Source of the DNA: CAZMBI01 sp964564675
Lineage (GTDB): Bacteria; Pseudomonadota; Alphaproteobacteria; Rickettsiales; UBA3002
Assembly (NCBI GenBank): GCA_964564675.1
Contig: CAZMBI010000007.1
Coordinates: 1 to 64,000, forward strand
Reading direction: 5' to 3'
Length of the DNA: 64,000 nt
This document shows, piece by piece, positions 24,310 to 33,946 of this stretch. The notes under the pieces were generated by a model. The model was not told the DNA's origin and made no database searches. It saw only the letters and a list, made by a program, of their open reading frames with translations. The translations under genes were made by a program, and so were the position numbers. Every line of letters starts with the position of its first letter. Positions within the stretch are counted from its first letter, which is position 1.

Positions 24310-26397
24310 ATGGACCAGGCCGACGTGCAGTATTTCATTCTGGGCTGCGGAATGCTCGCTCTGCTTTACGGGATTGTCACGATCCGCATGATTCTCAAGT
24401 CCGGACGCGGGTCCGAAAAAATGATTGATATTGCCGCAGCGATTCAGGAAGGGGCGACGGCTTATCTCAGCCGCCAGTACCAGACAATCACGGCGGTGGG
24501 GCTGGTGATTTTCCTGCTGCTGGGCTTCCAGCTAAACTGGTTCGTCGGCACCGGCTTTGGCATCGGGGCAATTTTGTCCGGCCTGGCCGGTTATATCGGT
24601 ATGAGCATTTCGGTGCGTGCCAATGTGCGTACGACGGAAGCCGCCAAGCACGGCGTGCAAAAGGCGCTTAACATCGCATTTCGCTCCGGCGCGGTCACCG
24701 GTATGTTCGTCGTCGGCCTCGGCCTGCTGGGTACGGCCGGATATTACTTTGCCCTGCAACATTTGGGCATTGCGCAGCGCGCCATCCTTGAATCGCTGGT
24801 AGCGCTGTCTTTCGGCGCCTCGCTGATTTCGATCTTTGCGCGGCTGGGCGGCGGGATTTTCACTAAAGGGGCCGATGTCGGCGCCGATCTGGTTGGTAAG
24901 GTGGAAGCCGGCATTCCCGAAGATGACCCGCGCAATCCAGCGGTGATTGCCGATAATGTCGGCGACAATGTCGGCGATTGCGCCGGCATGGCGGCGGATT
25001 TATTCGAAACCTACGTGGTGACGCTGGTGGCCACCATGCTGCTGGCGGCGATTTATTTCAGTGGGACAGCGCAGGAACTGTTCATGCTCTATCCGCTGGC
25101 GATCGGCGCGGTATGTATTGTCGGCAGCGTACTGAGCACCTTTGCCGTTAAGCTGGGACCGAAGCAGAATATTATGGGCGCGCTGTATAAAGGCTTCATC
25201 GCCTCGGCGATATTATCCGCCATCGGCATCTGGTTCCTAACCGATAAACTGCTGGGGCTTGAGACCGAATTTTCGATCATCTCCACCGCATTTACCGGAC
25301 AGGATGTATTCTTCTGCACGCTGATCGGCCTTGCCGTGACCGGCGCCATGGTGTGGATTACCGAATATTACACCTCGACCAGCTATCGCCCGGTGAGAAG
25401 CGTGGCGCAGGCCTCCGTCACCGGCCACGGCACCAACGTGATTCAGGGACTGGCGGTTTCTATGGAAGCCACGGTGATGCCAATTTTGGTGATTTGTGCC
25501 GGGATTATCGGGGCATATCTGCTGTGCGGCGTGATCGGTATCGGAATTGCCGCGACCACCATGCTGGCGCTGGCGGGTATGGTCGTTGCGCTGGATGCTT
25601 ACGGTCCGGTGACCGACAATGCCGGGGGTATCGCCGAAATGGCCGAGCTGCCCGATGACGTCCGCGAGACGACCGATGCGCTCGATGCGGTGGGTAATAC
25701 TACCAAGGCCGTCACCAAAGGCTATGCCATCGGCTCGGCGGCACTGGCTGCGCTGGTTCTGTTTACGGCCTATACCGAGGATTTACGCTATTATTTCCCG
25801 GATGTGTATGTCGATTTCTCATTAAGTGATCCTTATGTACTGATCGGCCTGTTTATCGGCGGCCTGCTGCCTTATGCCTTCGGCGGCATGGCGATGATGG
25901 CTGTCGGTCGCGCCGCCGGCGCCGTGGTTGTTGAAGTGCGTCGGCAGTTTAAGGAAATCGCCGGGATTATGGAGGGCAAGGCCAAACCGGAATACGGCAA
26001 GTGCGTCGATATGCTGACCAAAGCGGCAATCAGGGAAATGATTGTGCCCTCCTTATTGCCGGTTGCCGCGCCGGTTGCCTTGTATTTCGTAGTTGATGCC
26101 ATCGGCGGTCAGGAAGCCGCTTTTGCCGCGCTGGGCGCACTGCTTCTGGGGATTATCGTCACCGGCTTGTTTGTGGCGATTTCCATGACCTCCGGCGGTG
26201 GGGCGTGGGATAATGCCAAGAAATACATTGAGGAAGGCCATCATGGCGGCAAAGGGTCGGAAGCCCACAAAGCCGCTGTCACCGGCGATACGGTCGGCGA
26301 TCCGTATAAGGATACAGCCGGCCCGGCGGTCAACCCGCTAATCAAGATTGCCAATATCGTGGCCATCCTGCTGCTGGCCTTGCTGGCGGGACATTGA
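24310..26397 (+). CDS. hppA: Membrane-bound proton-pumping pyrophosphatase
   Basis: 695 residues with about 16 membrane helices. Couples PPi hydrolysis to proton export across the inner membrane. The catalytic loops are present: GGGIFTKGADVGADLVGKVE, DNVGDNVGDCAGMAADLFE, DAYGPVTDNAGGIAEMA and the late GDTVGDPYKDTAGPA. The GNTTKA motif has lysine at residue 466 where K+-dependent enzymes have alanine, which predicts a K+-independent H+ pump. AGGAG precedes the start. Confidence 0.97.
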   Translation: MDQADVQYFILGCGMLALLYGIVTIRMILKSGRGSEKMIDIAAAIQEGATAYLSRQYQTITAVGLVIFLLLGFQLNWFVGTGFGIGAILSGLAGYIGMSISVRANVRTTEAAKHGVQKALNIAFRSGAVTGMFVVGLGLLGTAGYYFALQHLGIAQRAILESLVALSFGASLISIFARLGGGIFTKGADVGADLVGKVEAGIPEDDPRNPAVIADNVGDNVGDCAGMAADLFETYVVTLVATMLLAAIYFSGTAQELFMLYPLAIGAVCIVGSVLSTFAVKLGPKQNIMGALYKGFIASAILSAIGIWFLTDKLLGLETEFSIISTAFTGQDVFFCTLIGLAVTGAMVWITEYYTSTSYRPVRSVAQASVTGHGTNVIQGLAVSMEATVMPILVICAGIIGAYLLCGVIGIGIAATTMLALAGMVVALDAYGPVTDNAGGIAEMAELPDDVRETTDALDAVGNTTKAVTKGYAIGSAALAALVLFTAYTEDLRYYFPDVYVDFSLSDPYVLIGLFIGGLLPYAFGGMAMMAVGRAAGAVVVEVRRQFKEIAGIMEGKAKPEYGKCVDMLTKAAIREMIVPSLLPVAAPVALYFVVDAIGGQEAAFAALGALLLGIIVTGLFVAISMTSGGGAWDNAKKYIEEGHHGGKGSEAHKAAVTGDTVGDPYKDTAGPAVNPLIKIANIVAILLLALLAGH

Positions 26398-26417
26398 TGC
26401 GAAGACGTGGCGAGTAG

Positions 26418-27176
26418 ATGCGCTTTTCCCTTAAACGACAGGCACAGGCTGAATGTGATGCATTTGTCTTTTCTGATGCGCAGTTACAAGACATAGCAGC
26501 CCGCTATCAGCCGGGCTATGGGGTTGCCGCGCCTTTCCCGCATTGCGTCATCGATGATTTTTTACCCGTCTGGGCGGCGGATGAACTGATCGCCCGCTTT
26601 CCCGGACCGGAGGCGCCCTTCTGGTTCGACTGGAGCACGGGTGATACCACCAACCAGCCGAAAAAACAGGGACTCGGCCATATCAGCCGGCTGGAGGGAG
26701 CGGATCCGTTTATCTTCAGCGTCCTGTTCGCCTTTAATTCCTACCCGTTTATTCATTTTCTCGAACGCTTAACCGGCATTGACGGACTGATTCCAGACCC
26801 GCATTATCACGGCGGCGGGCTGCATCAGATTTTACCGGGCGGGAAACTCAAGGTGCATGCTGATTTCAATTACCTGGAGAAGCTGAAGCTTTATCGGCGT
26901 ATCAACGTGCTGCTTTATCTGAATAAGCACTGGAAAGCTGAATATGGCGGCGATATTGAACTATGGAACCGTGACATGAGCGCCTGCGAACAAAAAATCG
27001 CCCCGCTGTTTAACCGCTGCGTGATTTTCAACACCGACAGCCATTCCTATCACGGCCATCCTGAACCGCTGAACTGTCCGCCGGGGATGACGCGTAAATC
27101 CATCGCCTTATATTACTACACGCGGGAAGCGCGGGCCGACGAATCCCCACCGCACTCCACGCTGTGGCAAGCATAA
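26418..27176 (+). CDS. 2-oxoglutarate/Fe(II) oxygenase, prolyl-4-hydroxylase-like
   Basis: 252 residues, probably cytosolic. PFPHCVIDDFLP near residue 40 is the usual opening of this oxygenase family. The iron-binding facial triad is seen as H-x-D in KVHADFNY (about 150) and a distal His in SYHGHPEPL (about 212), followed by the 2OG-binding Arg in MTRKSIALYYY. The substrate could be a protein side chain or a small molecule. The next gene is a TylF-like methyltransferase, suggesting a shared modification task, but this is only inference. Confidence 0.85.
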   Translation: MRFSLKRQAQAECDAFVFSDAQLQDIAARYQPGYGVAAPFPHCVIDDFLPVWAADELIARFPGPEAPFWFDWSTGDTTNQPKKQGLGHISRLEGADPFIFSVLFAFNSYPFIHFLERLTGIDGLIPDPHYHGGGLHQILPGGKLKVHADFNYLEKLKLYRRINVLLYLNKHWKAEYGGDIELWNRDMSACEQKIAPLFNRCVIFNTDSHSYHGHPEPLNCPPGMTRKSIALYYYTREARADESPPHSTLWQA

Positions 27177-27269
27177 TGAAAGGGATGACACAATGGATAG
27201 GGATGGAATATGGTCATTAGCTGGCCGCTTGCTTAAACCCGCTGCCCTACACCCGGAACCGTCGCGACG

Positions 27270-28127
27270 ATGTTTTTAGACCTAAGCGATAAATATCATG
27301 AGAAAGTACTCGCGGACCGCGGCCATGTGGCTGCCAGCGGCTCGTTCCGCGAACGCGTACGTTATGATCTGGTGGACCGCCCGCATTATGCGGCGGGCCT
27401 GCTGGCAGCCGCTGATATGGCGCGGTTTTGCGGTGAGCATACCATCACCGCGATTGAATTCGGCGTCGCCGAAGGCCACGGCCTGCATAATATGAGTCAG
27501 CTGGCCGCCCAGGTGACGGAAGAAACCGGTATTCACTTCGAGATTTTAGGATTCGATACGGGCAAGGGCCTGCCCGAGCTCGAGGATTATCGCGATCACC
27601 CGGAAATCTGGCGCGCCGGGGATTTCGGCAGTGGCGATCGCGCGGCATTAAAAATGGCCCTGAACGCCAACACGCAGATTATCTGGGGGGATATCCGCGA
27701 CACGCTGAGCGAGGCCATGACCCGACTCAATGCCCCGGTCGGCTTCCTTGCTAATGATCTGGATTTATACAGCTCCACCAAAGCCAGCTTCGAATTACTG
27801 AAAGGTGACAGCGGCCACCTGATGCCGGTGGTGATCACGTATTTCGATGACACGCTGGGCAGTCCGACGCGAATCGGTTCGCTGTTTCGCAATCGCTGGT
27901 GCGGACAACTGGCGGCGATCGACGAATTTAACCGCGAGCATGATGAGCGCAAAATCGATCCGCTGCGGACATTGAAGGCGCGCCGCCCGCTCGATAAGGA
28001 GCTGTGGCTTGATCAAATGTATGGCGTGCATGTGCTGGACCATCCGCTGCGCCAGCCGGGCGCCACCCGCGAACCGCTGACCATGGACGCGCACGGTGAC
28101 TATGACCCGATGGCCTGGCCCTTATAA
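27270..28127 (+). CDS. TylF-like class I methyltransferase family protein
   Basis: 285 residues. A Rossmann-like core starts at IEFGVAEGHGLHNMSQLA (SAM-binding glycine loop, about 60-80). ILGFDTGKGLPELEDY then resembles TylF/MycF-type macrocin O-methyltransferases. WGDIRDTLSEA and FLANDLDLYSST (metal-binding Asp region) fit the same family. Its target is unknown. The last 28 nt overlap the convergent nnrD gene. Confidence 0.7.
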   Translation: MFLDLSDKYHEKVLADRGHVAASGSFRERVRYDLVDRPHYAAGLLAAADMARFCGEHTITAIEFGVAEGHGLHNMSQLAAQVTEETGIHFEILGFDTGKGLPELEDYRDHPEIWRAGDFGSGDRAALKMALNANTQIIWGDIRDTLSEAMTRLNAPVGFLANDLDLYSSTKASFELLKGDSGHLMPVVITYFDDTLGSPTRIGSLFRNRWCGQLAAIDEFNREHDERKIDPLRTLKARRPLDKELWLDQMYGVHVLDHPLRQPGATREPLTMDAHGDYDPMAWPL

Positions 28128-28930
28128 AGATCATTAAGCACCACCGGAACAACAGCGGGAAGATCCTCCGCGATCAGTCCCGGACCGAAACGGCGGGCCG
28201 CTTCGCCGTGTATCCATGCTCCGGCGCAAGCGGCGTGCAGCGGGGCAAGCCCCTGCGCCAGCAACCCACCGCATAAGCCGGCCAGCACATCGCCGGTGCC
28301 GGCGGTGGCCAGATAGGGCGAAGCGTGGCGATGGCTGATGCACGCACCGTCCGGCCCGGCGATAACGGTATCCGCCCCTTTATGCAATACCACGGCTCCG
28401 CAGAGCGCAGCCGCCCGTTGGGTGATGGCCGGTTTATCACCTTCGGCAGGAAACAGCCGGGCAAACTCGCCGGCATGGGGCGTCAGAAGCGCGCGCGCGT
28501 GCAGTACGGCGAATAGTGCCGGCGGGTCGTCTGCGAAACTGTTCAGGGCATCGGCATCAAGCAGCACCGGCTTTTGCGAATCCAGCACGGATAAAACATG
28601 CCGGCGGGTGGCCTCCCCGACTCCCAGGCCCGGCCCGATGATGCAGGCGCTGATCCTTGCATCATCCAACCAGTCATCCAGGGATGCATCGTCCCAGCGG
28701 CGCACCAGCACCGACGTCAACGCCGCCGCATAAATCGTAAACGCCGCCGGCGGGGCCAGCAACACCACCATACCCGAGCCGATACGCAGGGCGGCTGTGG
28801 CCGCCAGCCGCGCCGCGCCGGTCATTTCCGCGCCGCCGATCACAAGCGTATAACCGCGACTGTATTTGTGGTCGTGCATACCCGGCGCACACCACTGTTG
28901 CCGCCACAAGTCAGGATGATTGATCTGCAT
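28100..28930 (-). CDS. nnrD: ADP-dependent NAD(P)H-hydrate dehydratase
   Basis: 276 residues. Repairs hydrated NAD(P)H (NADHX/NADPHX) using ADP. The ribokinase-like fold is marked by SRGYTLVIGGAEMTGAARLAA, CIIGPGLGVGEATR, VLLDADALNSF, LLTPHAGEFARLF and ATAGTGDVLAGLCGGLLAQG. Only the dehydratase half is present. The N-terminal epimerase (NnrE/YjeF_N) domain, often fused, is absent, so the epimerase must be encoded elsewhere. Confidence 0.94.
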   Translation of the reverse strand: MQINHPDLWRQQWCAPGMHDHKYSRGYTLVIGGAEMTGAARLAATAALRIGSGMVVLLAPPAAFTIYAAALTSVLVRRWDDASLDDWLDDARISACIIGPGLGVGEATRRHVLSVLDSQKPVLLDADALNSFADDPPALFAVLHARALLTPHAGEFARLFPAEGDKPAITQRAAALCGAVVLHKGADTVIAGPDGACISHRHASPYLATAGTGDVLAGLCGGLLAQGLAPLHAACAGAWIHGEAARRFGPGLIAEDLPAVVPVVLNDLYKGQAIGS

Positions 28931-28997
28931 CGCAGGTACCTATTGTTTCCATTATTCTTATTGCATCGCAGGCAGGCTTGCCAGTATCAATCTCGGC

Positions 28998-30890
28998 ATG
29001 GGGATGTTGTTACGGTTTTGGTGTGTGGTGGTACTCGTGGGAGTGGCTGGCCAAGCCGACGCATCCGAATTCGCTGAAGCTGTTGAAAAACGGCAGTGGG
29101 CTGCTGCCGAACGGGCGGCGGCGGGTGATGTATACCTTCGCACCTACGCCCATTGGCGGCGGCTGAAAGACCATTACAGCGATGTCTCGTTTGACGAGCT
29201 GGCGCGCTTTATCCGCGGCAATCCCGACTGGCCGGACCTGAATATCCTGCGTCAGCGGGCAGAGAAGCTGTTATTCGTGGAAAACCGGCGCGAAGAAAGT
29301 AAGGACTGGCTGATCGATTATCCGCCGATTTCCGGTTATGGCAAGCTGGCGCTGGCGCGGCTGGAAAAAGGCAATGTCGCCGCACTGGTGAAAGACGGCT
29401 GGATTGAGGGGGATTTCGACGCTCGGGACGAGCCCAGCATCCTCGATGATTTCGGGCATTACCTCAGCCGCGCCGACCACCTGGCACGCATCAAGCGCCT
29501 GTTGCGGGACGATCGCGCCAGTATCGCCGAGCGCCATTTACATCTGGTGGATAAGGCGCATCAAAAACTGTTCCGCGCCCGGATTGCGCTGATTCGTTTT
29601 GATGTCGGTGTCGATACCAAAATTGCCGCCGTCCCTGACTCGCTGAAGCAGGATCACGGGCTGGTGGCCGACCGTATCCGCTGGCGCGCCAAGAAAGGGC
29701 TGGAGCAACGCACCCTGGCGCTGCTACGGCAGATGGACCCGCAAAGCCCGTATACGCAGAAGGTCTGGCATGTGCGCGCCTGGCATGTGCGTGAATTTCT
29801 GGAATCCAGACAGTACGACAACGCGCTGGAACTGCTGGAGCGCGCCGGCACGCTTGACCCCGGCGCCAATGCCGAGCGGTTGTGGCTGAAAGGCTGGATT
29901 TATCTGGAATATCGCAAGGCACCGCGTACGGCCTATGAAGCGTTCGCCCATATGTTTCAGGACGTGAATTTTCCGGTCAGCAAGGCGCGCGCAGCTTATT
30001 GGGCGGCGCGCTCGGCGCAGGTGGCCGGGCAGAATGCCCTCGCCGATCGCTGGTATGATCAGGCGGCGCGCTACCCCACCGTGTTTTACGGTCAGCTGGC
30101 CTATGCCCGGCAGTTTCACGGTCAGCCGCTGCGTTTTCCCGATCCGCCGCGGGTGAATGATAATCAGGTGGAGCGGTATATGCGCCACCCGGTGTTTATC
30201 ACGGCGCAGCGCCTTACCGACCGGCAGGAGCCCAATCTTGCGGTCAAGCTGATCAGCCACCTGGCCGAAATTGCCGCCACACCGGGCGATATCGTGTCGC
30301 TGGTGCGGGCCTGCGCGCGCTCGGACATGCCGCTGGCACAGGTGCGCGCCATTAAAGCCGCCATCAAGCAGAATATTATTATGGCGGCGGAAGGCTGGCC
30401 GATAATTGAGCTCGGTGTCGGCATACCGATCGAGCCGGCGCTGGCCTTCGCCATTGCCCGGCAGGAAAGCGAATTTAATCCGCAGGCAGTCAGCCCCGCC
30501 GGCGCGCGCGGGCTAATGCAGATTATGCCGGCGACCGGCCGCCGGCTGGCACGCAAGATGAATTTGCGCTATTCGCCGGAGCGGCTGTTCAACCCGGCCT
30601 ATAACCTGCGCATGGGTGGCTGGTATCTGGGCAGCCTGATCGACCGCTTTGCCGGGTCGTATATTCTGGCGATTGCCGGATATAATGCCGGTCCGGGCCG
30701 CTCCGAGCAGTGGGTGCGGCGCTTTGCCCAACCGGGACGCGATCTGCGAGCGACGCTGAACTGGATGGAGACGATTCCGTTTAAGGAAACGCGCAATTAC
30801 GTGCAGCGTGTGCTGGAAAATCTGCAGGTATACCGGGCACGGCTAAACCCCGATGCGCCACTGATGATCGAAAGCGATTTATTGCGCTGA
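28998..30890 (+). CDS. slt: Soluble lytic murein transglycosylase (Slt family)
   Basis: About 630 residues. The frame is open from 28920, but starting at ATG 28998 (or 29004) yields a signal peptide (LLRFWCVVVLVGVAGQADA). The N-terminal two-thirds is the superhelical U/L-like domain. The catalytic domain (about 505-600) shows IARQESEFNPQAVSPAGARG with the catalytic Glu, LMQIMPATG, then NLRMGGWYL and AGYNAGPGR. Cleaves peptidoglycan to 1,6-anhydro-MurNAc products in the periplasm. The nearby amgK-murU pair would recycle such sugars. Confidence 0.93.
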   Translation: MGMLLRFWCVVVLVGVAGQADASEFAEAVEKRQWAAAERAAAGDVYLRTYAHWRRLKDHYSDVSFDELARFIRGNPDWPDLNILRQRAEKLLFVENRREESKDWLIDYPPISGYGKLALARLEKGNVAALVKDGWIEGDFDARDEPSILDDFGHYLSRADHLARIKRLLRDDRASIAERHLHLVDKAHQKLFRARIALIRFDVGVDTKIAAVPDSLKQDHGLVADRIRWRAKKGLEQRTLALLRQMDPQSPYTQKVWHVRAWHVREFLESRQYDNALELLERAGTLDPGANAERLWLKGWIYLEYRKAPRTAYEAFAHMFQDVNFPVSKARAAYWAARSAQVAGQNALADRWYDQAARYPTVFYGQLAYARQFHGQPLRFPDPPRVNDNQVERYMRHPVFITAQRLTDRQEPNLAVKLISHLAEIAATPGDIVSLVRACARSDMPLAQVRAIKAAIKQNIIMAAEGWPIIELGVGIPIEPALAFAIARQESEFNPQAVSPAGARGLMQIMPATGRRLARKMNLRYSPERLFNPAYNLRMGGWYLGSLIDRFAGSYILAIAGYNAGPGRSEQWVRRFAQPGRDLRATLNWMETIPFKETRNYVQRVLENLQVYRARLNPDAPLMIESDLLR

Positions 30891-30933
30891 ATTGCAACAA
30901 TCTGGCTATGAAAAAGCAGCACTAATTGATTGC

Positions 30934-31833
30934 TTAAGCCTGAATATCCATACACCACAGCAAAATCGCCTTTTGCACATGCAGGCGGTTTTCTGCTTCG
31001 TCAAATACCACCGATTGCGGCCCGTCCAGCACCTCGTCGGTAACCTCCTCACCGCGATGCGCCGGCAGGCAATGCATGAATATGGCCGTGTCTTTGGCCA
31101 GCGCCATCAATTCGGCATTGATCTGATAGTCAATAAAGCTCTGGCGGCGCGACAGCGTGTCATCATCGCCCATCGACACCCAGGTATCGGTTACGACCAC
31201 ATCGGCATCACGCACGGCCTCGCGCGGGTTAGTGCAATACACCAGGGCGTCGGGATCGCCGAAATCCAGTCGCGGCGGGAAATTCTCCGGCGTCGCGATG
31301 CGCAGCGTAAAGCCCAGCATAATAGCCGCTTCCATCCAGCTATGGCAGACATTATTGCCGTCACCGCACCAAGCGACGACCTTGCCGGCGATTTCGCCGA
31401 ACTGCTCGCGGATGGTGAACAGGTCCGCCATCAATTGACAAGGGTGATGCAGGTCCGTCAGGCCGTTGATCACCGGGATACTGGCATATTCGGCCAGCTC
31501 CTCCAGCGTGGCGTGATAATTTGAGCGCAGCATGAGGGCGTGCACATAGCGCGAGAGCACTTGCGCCGTATCGGCCACCGTTTCCCCGCGACCCAGCTGT
31601 AAATCCTGCTTTTGTAAAACGATCGCCTGCCCGCCAAGCTCCTGTATTGCCACTTCGAACGATACCCGCGTGCGGGTGGAGGGTTTTTCAAAGATCATCG
31701 CCAGCGTCCTGCCGGTTAGTTCACGGCGTAAAACGCCCTGCCGACGCTCGGCCTTCAGTGTTGCGGCAAGCGCGAACATCGCTTCCAGCTCATCGGCCGA
31801 CTGGCCCATCAAATGGATAAAATCACGACTCAT
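30934..31833 (-). CDS. argF: Ornithine carbamoyltransferase
   Basis: 299 residues. Makes citrulline from ornithine and carbamoyl phosphate. The carbamoyl phosphate-binding STRTRVSFE, HPCQL and the ornithine-site HCLPAHRGEEV are intact. D-x-W-x-S-M-G (TDTWVSMGDDD) is also present. Its start overlaps argD's stop as ATGA (31830-31833), giving an argD-argF operon for arginine biosynthesis. Confidence 0.97.
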   Translation of the reverse strand: MSRDFIHLMGQSADELEAMFALAATLKAERRQGVLRRELTGRTLAMIFEKPSTRTRVSFEVAIQELGGQAIVLQKQDLQLGRGETVADTAQVLSRYVHALMLRSNYHATLEELAEYASIPVINGLTDLHHPCQLMADLFTIREQFGEIAGKVVAWCGDGNNVCHSWMEAAIMLGFTLRIATPENFPPRLDFGDPDALVYCTNPREAVRDADVVVTDTWVSMGDDDTLSRRQSFIDYQINAELMALAKDTAIFMHCLPAHRGEEVTDEVLDGPQSVVFDEAENRLHVQKAILLWCMDIQA

Positions 31834-33008
31834 CGGGCTTCCTCCTGTAATACACGGTGCAGGATGTCCATCGCCTGATCGATGTGCTCGGATGCCACAA
31901 TCAACGGCGGCACGAAGCGCAGCACATCGCCGTAAGCCGGCGCCACCAGCAGGCCGTGCGGGCGCAGCCTGTCAGCAACCGTGCGCGCCGGCACGTGCAG
32001 GGCCAGCCCCTGCATCAAGCCCCAACCACGCACCTCGGCCACCAGCGCCGGATGCTCGGCGGCGCAGGCGCGCAGGCGCGCGTGCAGATATTCGCCCATG
32101 GCGCGTACATGATCAAAAAACCCTTCGGCCAGCATGACATCAAGCACGGCGTTGGCAACCGCCATCGCCAGCGGGTTGCTGCCATAGGTAGAGCCGTGAC
32201 AGCCCGGTGTAAGACTTTCGGCAACGGCCGCAGACACCAGACACGCCCCGAGCGGAAATCCGTTTCCGATGCCTTTAGCGCAGGTGATGATATCCGGGTG
32301 CACGCCCGATTGCTCGCTGGTGAACAGCGCACCAGTCCGACCATAACCGCACTGTACTTCGTCAAAACAAAGCAGCAGCCCGTGCGCATCACACAGTGCT
32401 CGCAGACCAGCAAGAAATTCCGGCGCGGCCACATGCACCCCACCCTCGCCCTGGACCGGTTCAAGCAATATGCCGGCGGTCTCCCCGGTAACAGCCGCCT
32501 TGACCGCTTCCAGATCGTTCAGCGGTACTTGGTCAAAACCTTCCAGCAGCGGGGCAAAGCCCTCGCGGGCAATGGCGTTGCCGCCGGCGGAAATGCACGC
32601 CATCGAGCGCCCGTGAAAGCCGTTTTCAAAGGTGATGAGGCGATAGCGTTTCGCATCACCCGTGGCATAGTGGTAGCGGCGGCTGAATTTGATCGCCGCT
32701 TCCAGCGCTTCCGCCCCGGAGGAACAGAAAAACGCCGATTCCAACGGGCTGTTGGCGATCAGGCGCGCGGCAAAGTCTGCGAGTGGCTGGTTAAGATAAT
32801 TATTGGAGCAATGCCACAGAAGCTCTGCCTGATCCTTTAATGCCGCCACCACATGCGGGTGGCCATGCCCCAGCGCGTTCACCGCGATACCGGCGGCGAA
32901 ATCGAGATAGGGTGTCTCGTCGGTATCATACAGATACATCCCTTCGCCGCGCGCCATGGTAATCTCGGCACGCCGGTAAACCGGCAGATAGGGCGTCAGG
33001 CGGTGCAT
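31830..33008 (-). CDS. argD: Acetylornithine aminotransferase
   Basis: 392 residues, class III PLP aminotransferase. Family segments include LDFAAGIAVNALGHGHP, FCSSGAEALEAAIK, FENGFHGRSMA, LEPVQGEGGV, LLCFDEVQCGYGRTG and the PLP lysine in ITCAKGIGNGFPLGA. It forms N-acetylornithine, and some members also transaminate succinyl-diaminopimelate. It is the first gene of the argD-argF operon, below a structured leader. Confidence 0.97.
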   Translation of the reverse strand: MHRLTPYLPVYRRAEITMARGEGMYLYDTDETPYLDFAAGIAVNALGHGHPHVVAALKDQAELLWHCSNNYLNQPLADFAARLIANSPLESAFFCSSGAEALEAAIKFSRRYHYATGDAKRYRLITFENGFHGRSMACISAGGNAIAREGFAPLLEGFDQVPLNDLEAVKAAVTGETAGILLEPVQGEGGVHVAAPEFLAGLRALCDAHGLLLCFDEVQCGYGRTGALFTSEQSGVHPDIITCAKGIGNGFPLGACLVSAAVAESLTPGCHGSTYGSNPLAMAVANAVLDVMLAEGFFDHVRAMGEYLHARLRACAAEHPALVAEVRGWGLMQGLALHVPARTVADRLRPHGLLVAPAYGDVLRFVPPLIVASEHIDQAMDILHRVLQEEAR

Positions 33009-33067
33009 AAAAGACGTTTAGGAGGACGACGGGGGAAAATCAATCATTATCCCGGAAAGCGGGCAAC

Positions 33068-33124
33068 AAAAAGCCCCCGGCGACGGTTACCTTGGATGGA
33101 GAGGCTACGTGCTGGTCGGGGGCT
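33068..33124 (-). terminator. Long-stem terminator between ydcH and argD
   Basis: On the minus strand AGCCCCCG (33124-33117) pairs with CGGGGGCT (33079-33072), followed by TTTTT. The loop is about 37 nt. It lies after the DUF465 gene (33198-33401) and 60 nt before the argD start, so it either ends the ydcH transcript or serves as an argD leader attenuator. Confidence 0.6.
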
Positions 33125-33133
33125 CTTGTCAAT

Positions 33134-33151
33134 GGGGCAAGGTATTGCCCC
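33134..33151. other. Perfect hairpin upstream of argD
   Basis: GGGGCAA (33134-33140) and TTGCCCC (33145-33151) form a 7-bp stem with a GGTA loop. It lies just upstream (minus strand) of the long-stem terminator in the 189-nt spacer. The two hairpins together make this a structured region. I see no known riboswitch class. Confidence 0.55.
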
Positions 33152-33197
33152 TCTCGTATGCCGGGACTATGTTGCCGCCGGCACATTCACATAATCC

Positions 33198-33401
33198 TTA
33201 CGCGATGTCACCGCCGCTCTGGCTCTGGCGATGATGATGCGGCAGGATGCGTTCCAGTTCTTCCTTTATCAGCAGCTTTTGCTTTTTCAACGTTTGAATG
33301 ACCGTAAAATCCGGCAGCGGTCGGTGCGATTCTTCATCCACCATAGCGCTTAATTTGGCATGCTTGTTTTCTAACGCCGAAATATGAGCTGCGAGCGACA
33401 T
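33198..33401 (-). CDS. YdcH/DUF465 family small protein
   Basis: 67 residues forming a coiled-coil hairpin: an amphipathic N-terminal helix (AHISALENKHAKLSAMVDEE), a Pro-containing turn, and a second helix TLKKQKLLIKEELERIL with the conserved KKxKLxxKDE-type motif. A His-rich tail (LPHHHRQSQ) follows. Function is unknown. A paralogue is divergently encoded 320 nt away. Confidence 0.85.
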   Translation of the reverse strand: MSLAAHISALENKHAKLSAMVDEESHRPLPDFTVIQTLKKQKLLIKEELERILPHHHRQSQSGGDIA

Positions 33402-33721
33402 AAACTCTCCATTCTTTATCTAATTAAACAACGACATAAATTGCGGAAATGTGGCGGTGCCGGATGTGCTTCCGACATGAACTGAAGCCAACTAACTAAC
33501 CTCTTATATAAAAGCAAATCGGTCTTTGTATTTCAAGCAAAAAAAACGTCAAGTTTTAATTATATTTTTTCAACGGGTATTGACATATCCGCTATCCCTT
33601 TGTGGCATTTAGGTTCTGCTCATAGAATGAACGCTCGTTAAAAATCCATTAGATGGACCGGCGCGTTTCTGCTATAATCTGGTGTTGCAATGCAATATCA
33701 CCTTAAGCGCTAACCAAATGG
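33402..33721. other. 320-nt intergenic region between divergent ydcH paralogues
   Basis: AT-rich, with no ORF that I can support. It contains an extended -10 promoter for the rightward gene at 33670-33678 and a TTGACA hexamer at about 33585-33590 without a convincing -10 partner. The ATTTTTTTCAACGGG stretch has no clear hairpin. Confidence 0.55.
33670..33678 (+). promoter_or_regulatory. Extended -10 promoter for the 33722 gene
   Basis: TG-C-TATAAT, a perfect extended -10, lies 44 nt upstream of the start codon. There is no strong -35. Predicted transcription start is about 33685. Confidence 0.5.
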
Positions 33722-33934
33722 ATGAATCAGACTATGGACGACGAAGTAGTTCTCGTGCGGGAGCTTGACGACCTGCGTACACAACATCGGCAAATTGACC
33801 ATGCCATACATGACCTGCTTGAAGCACCTTACGCCGACCAATTGCAACTGGCGCGGCTGAAGCGCGAGAAATTACGACTCAAAGACGCCATCTGCCAGCT
33901 GGAAGAGCAGATTTATCCGGACATTATCGCGTAA
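33722..33934 (+). CDS. YdcH/DUF465 family small protein
   Basis: 70 residues (66 if ATG 33734 is used). The helical hairpin has the motif ARLKREKLRLKDAICQLEEQI, the diagnostic second helix of DUF465. It is related to the divergent 33198-33401 gene, although the sequences differ substantially. Function is unknown. It converges on htpG with 12 nt between stops. Confidence 0.82.
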   Translation: MNQTMDDEVVLVRELDDLRTQHRQIDHAIHDLLEAPYADQLQLARLKREKLRLKDAICQLEEQIYPDIIA

Positions 33935-33946
33935 ATCGCAGGCAGC

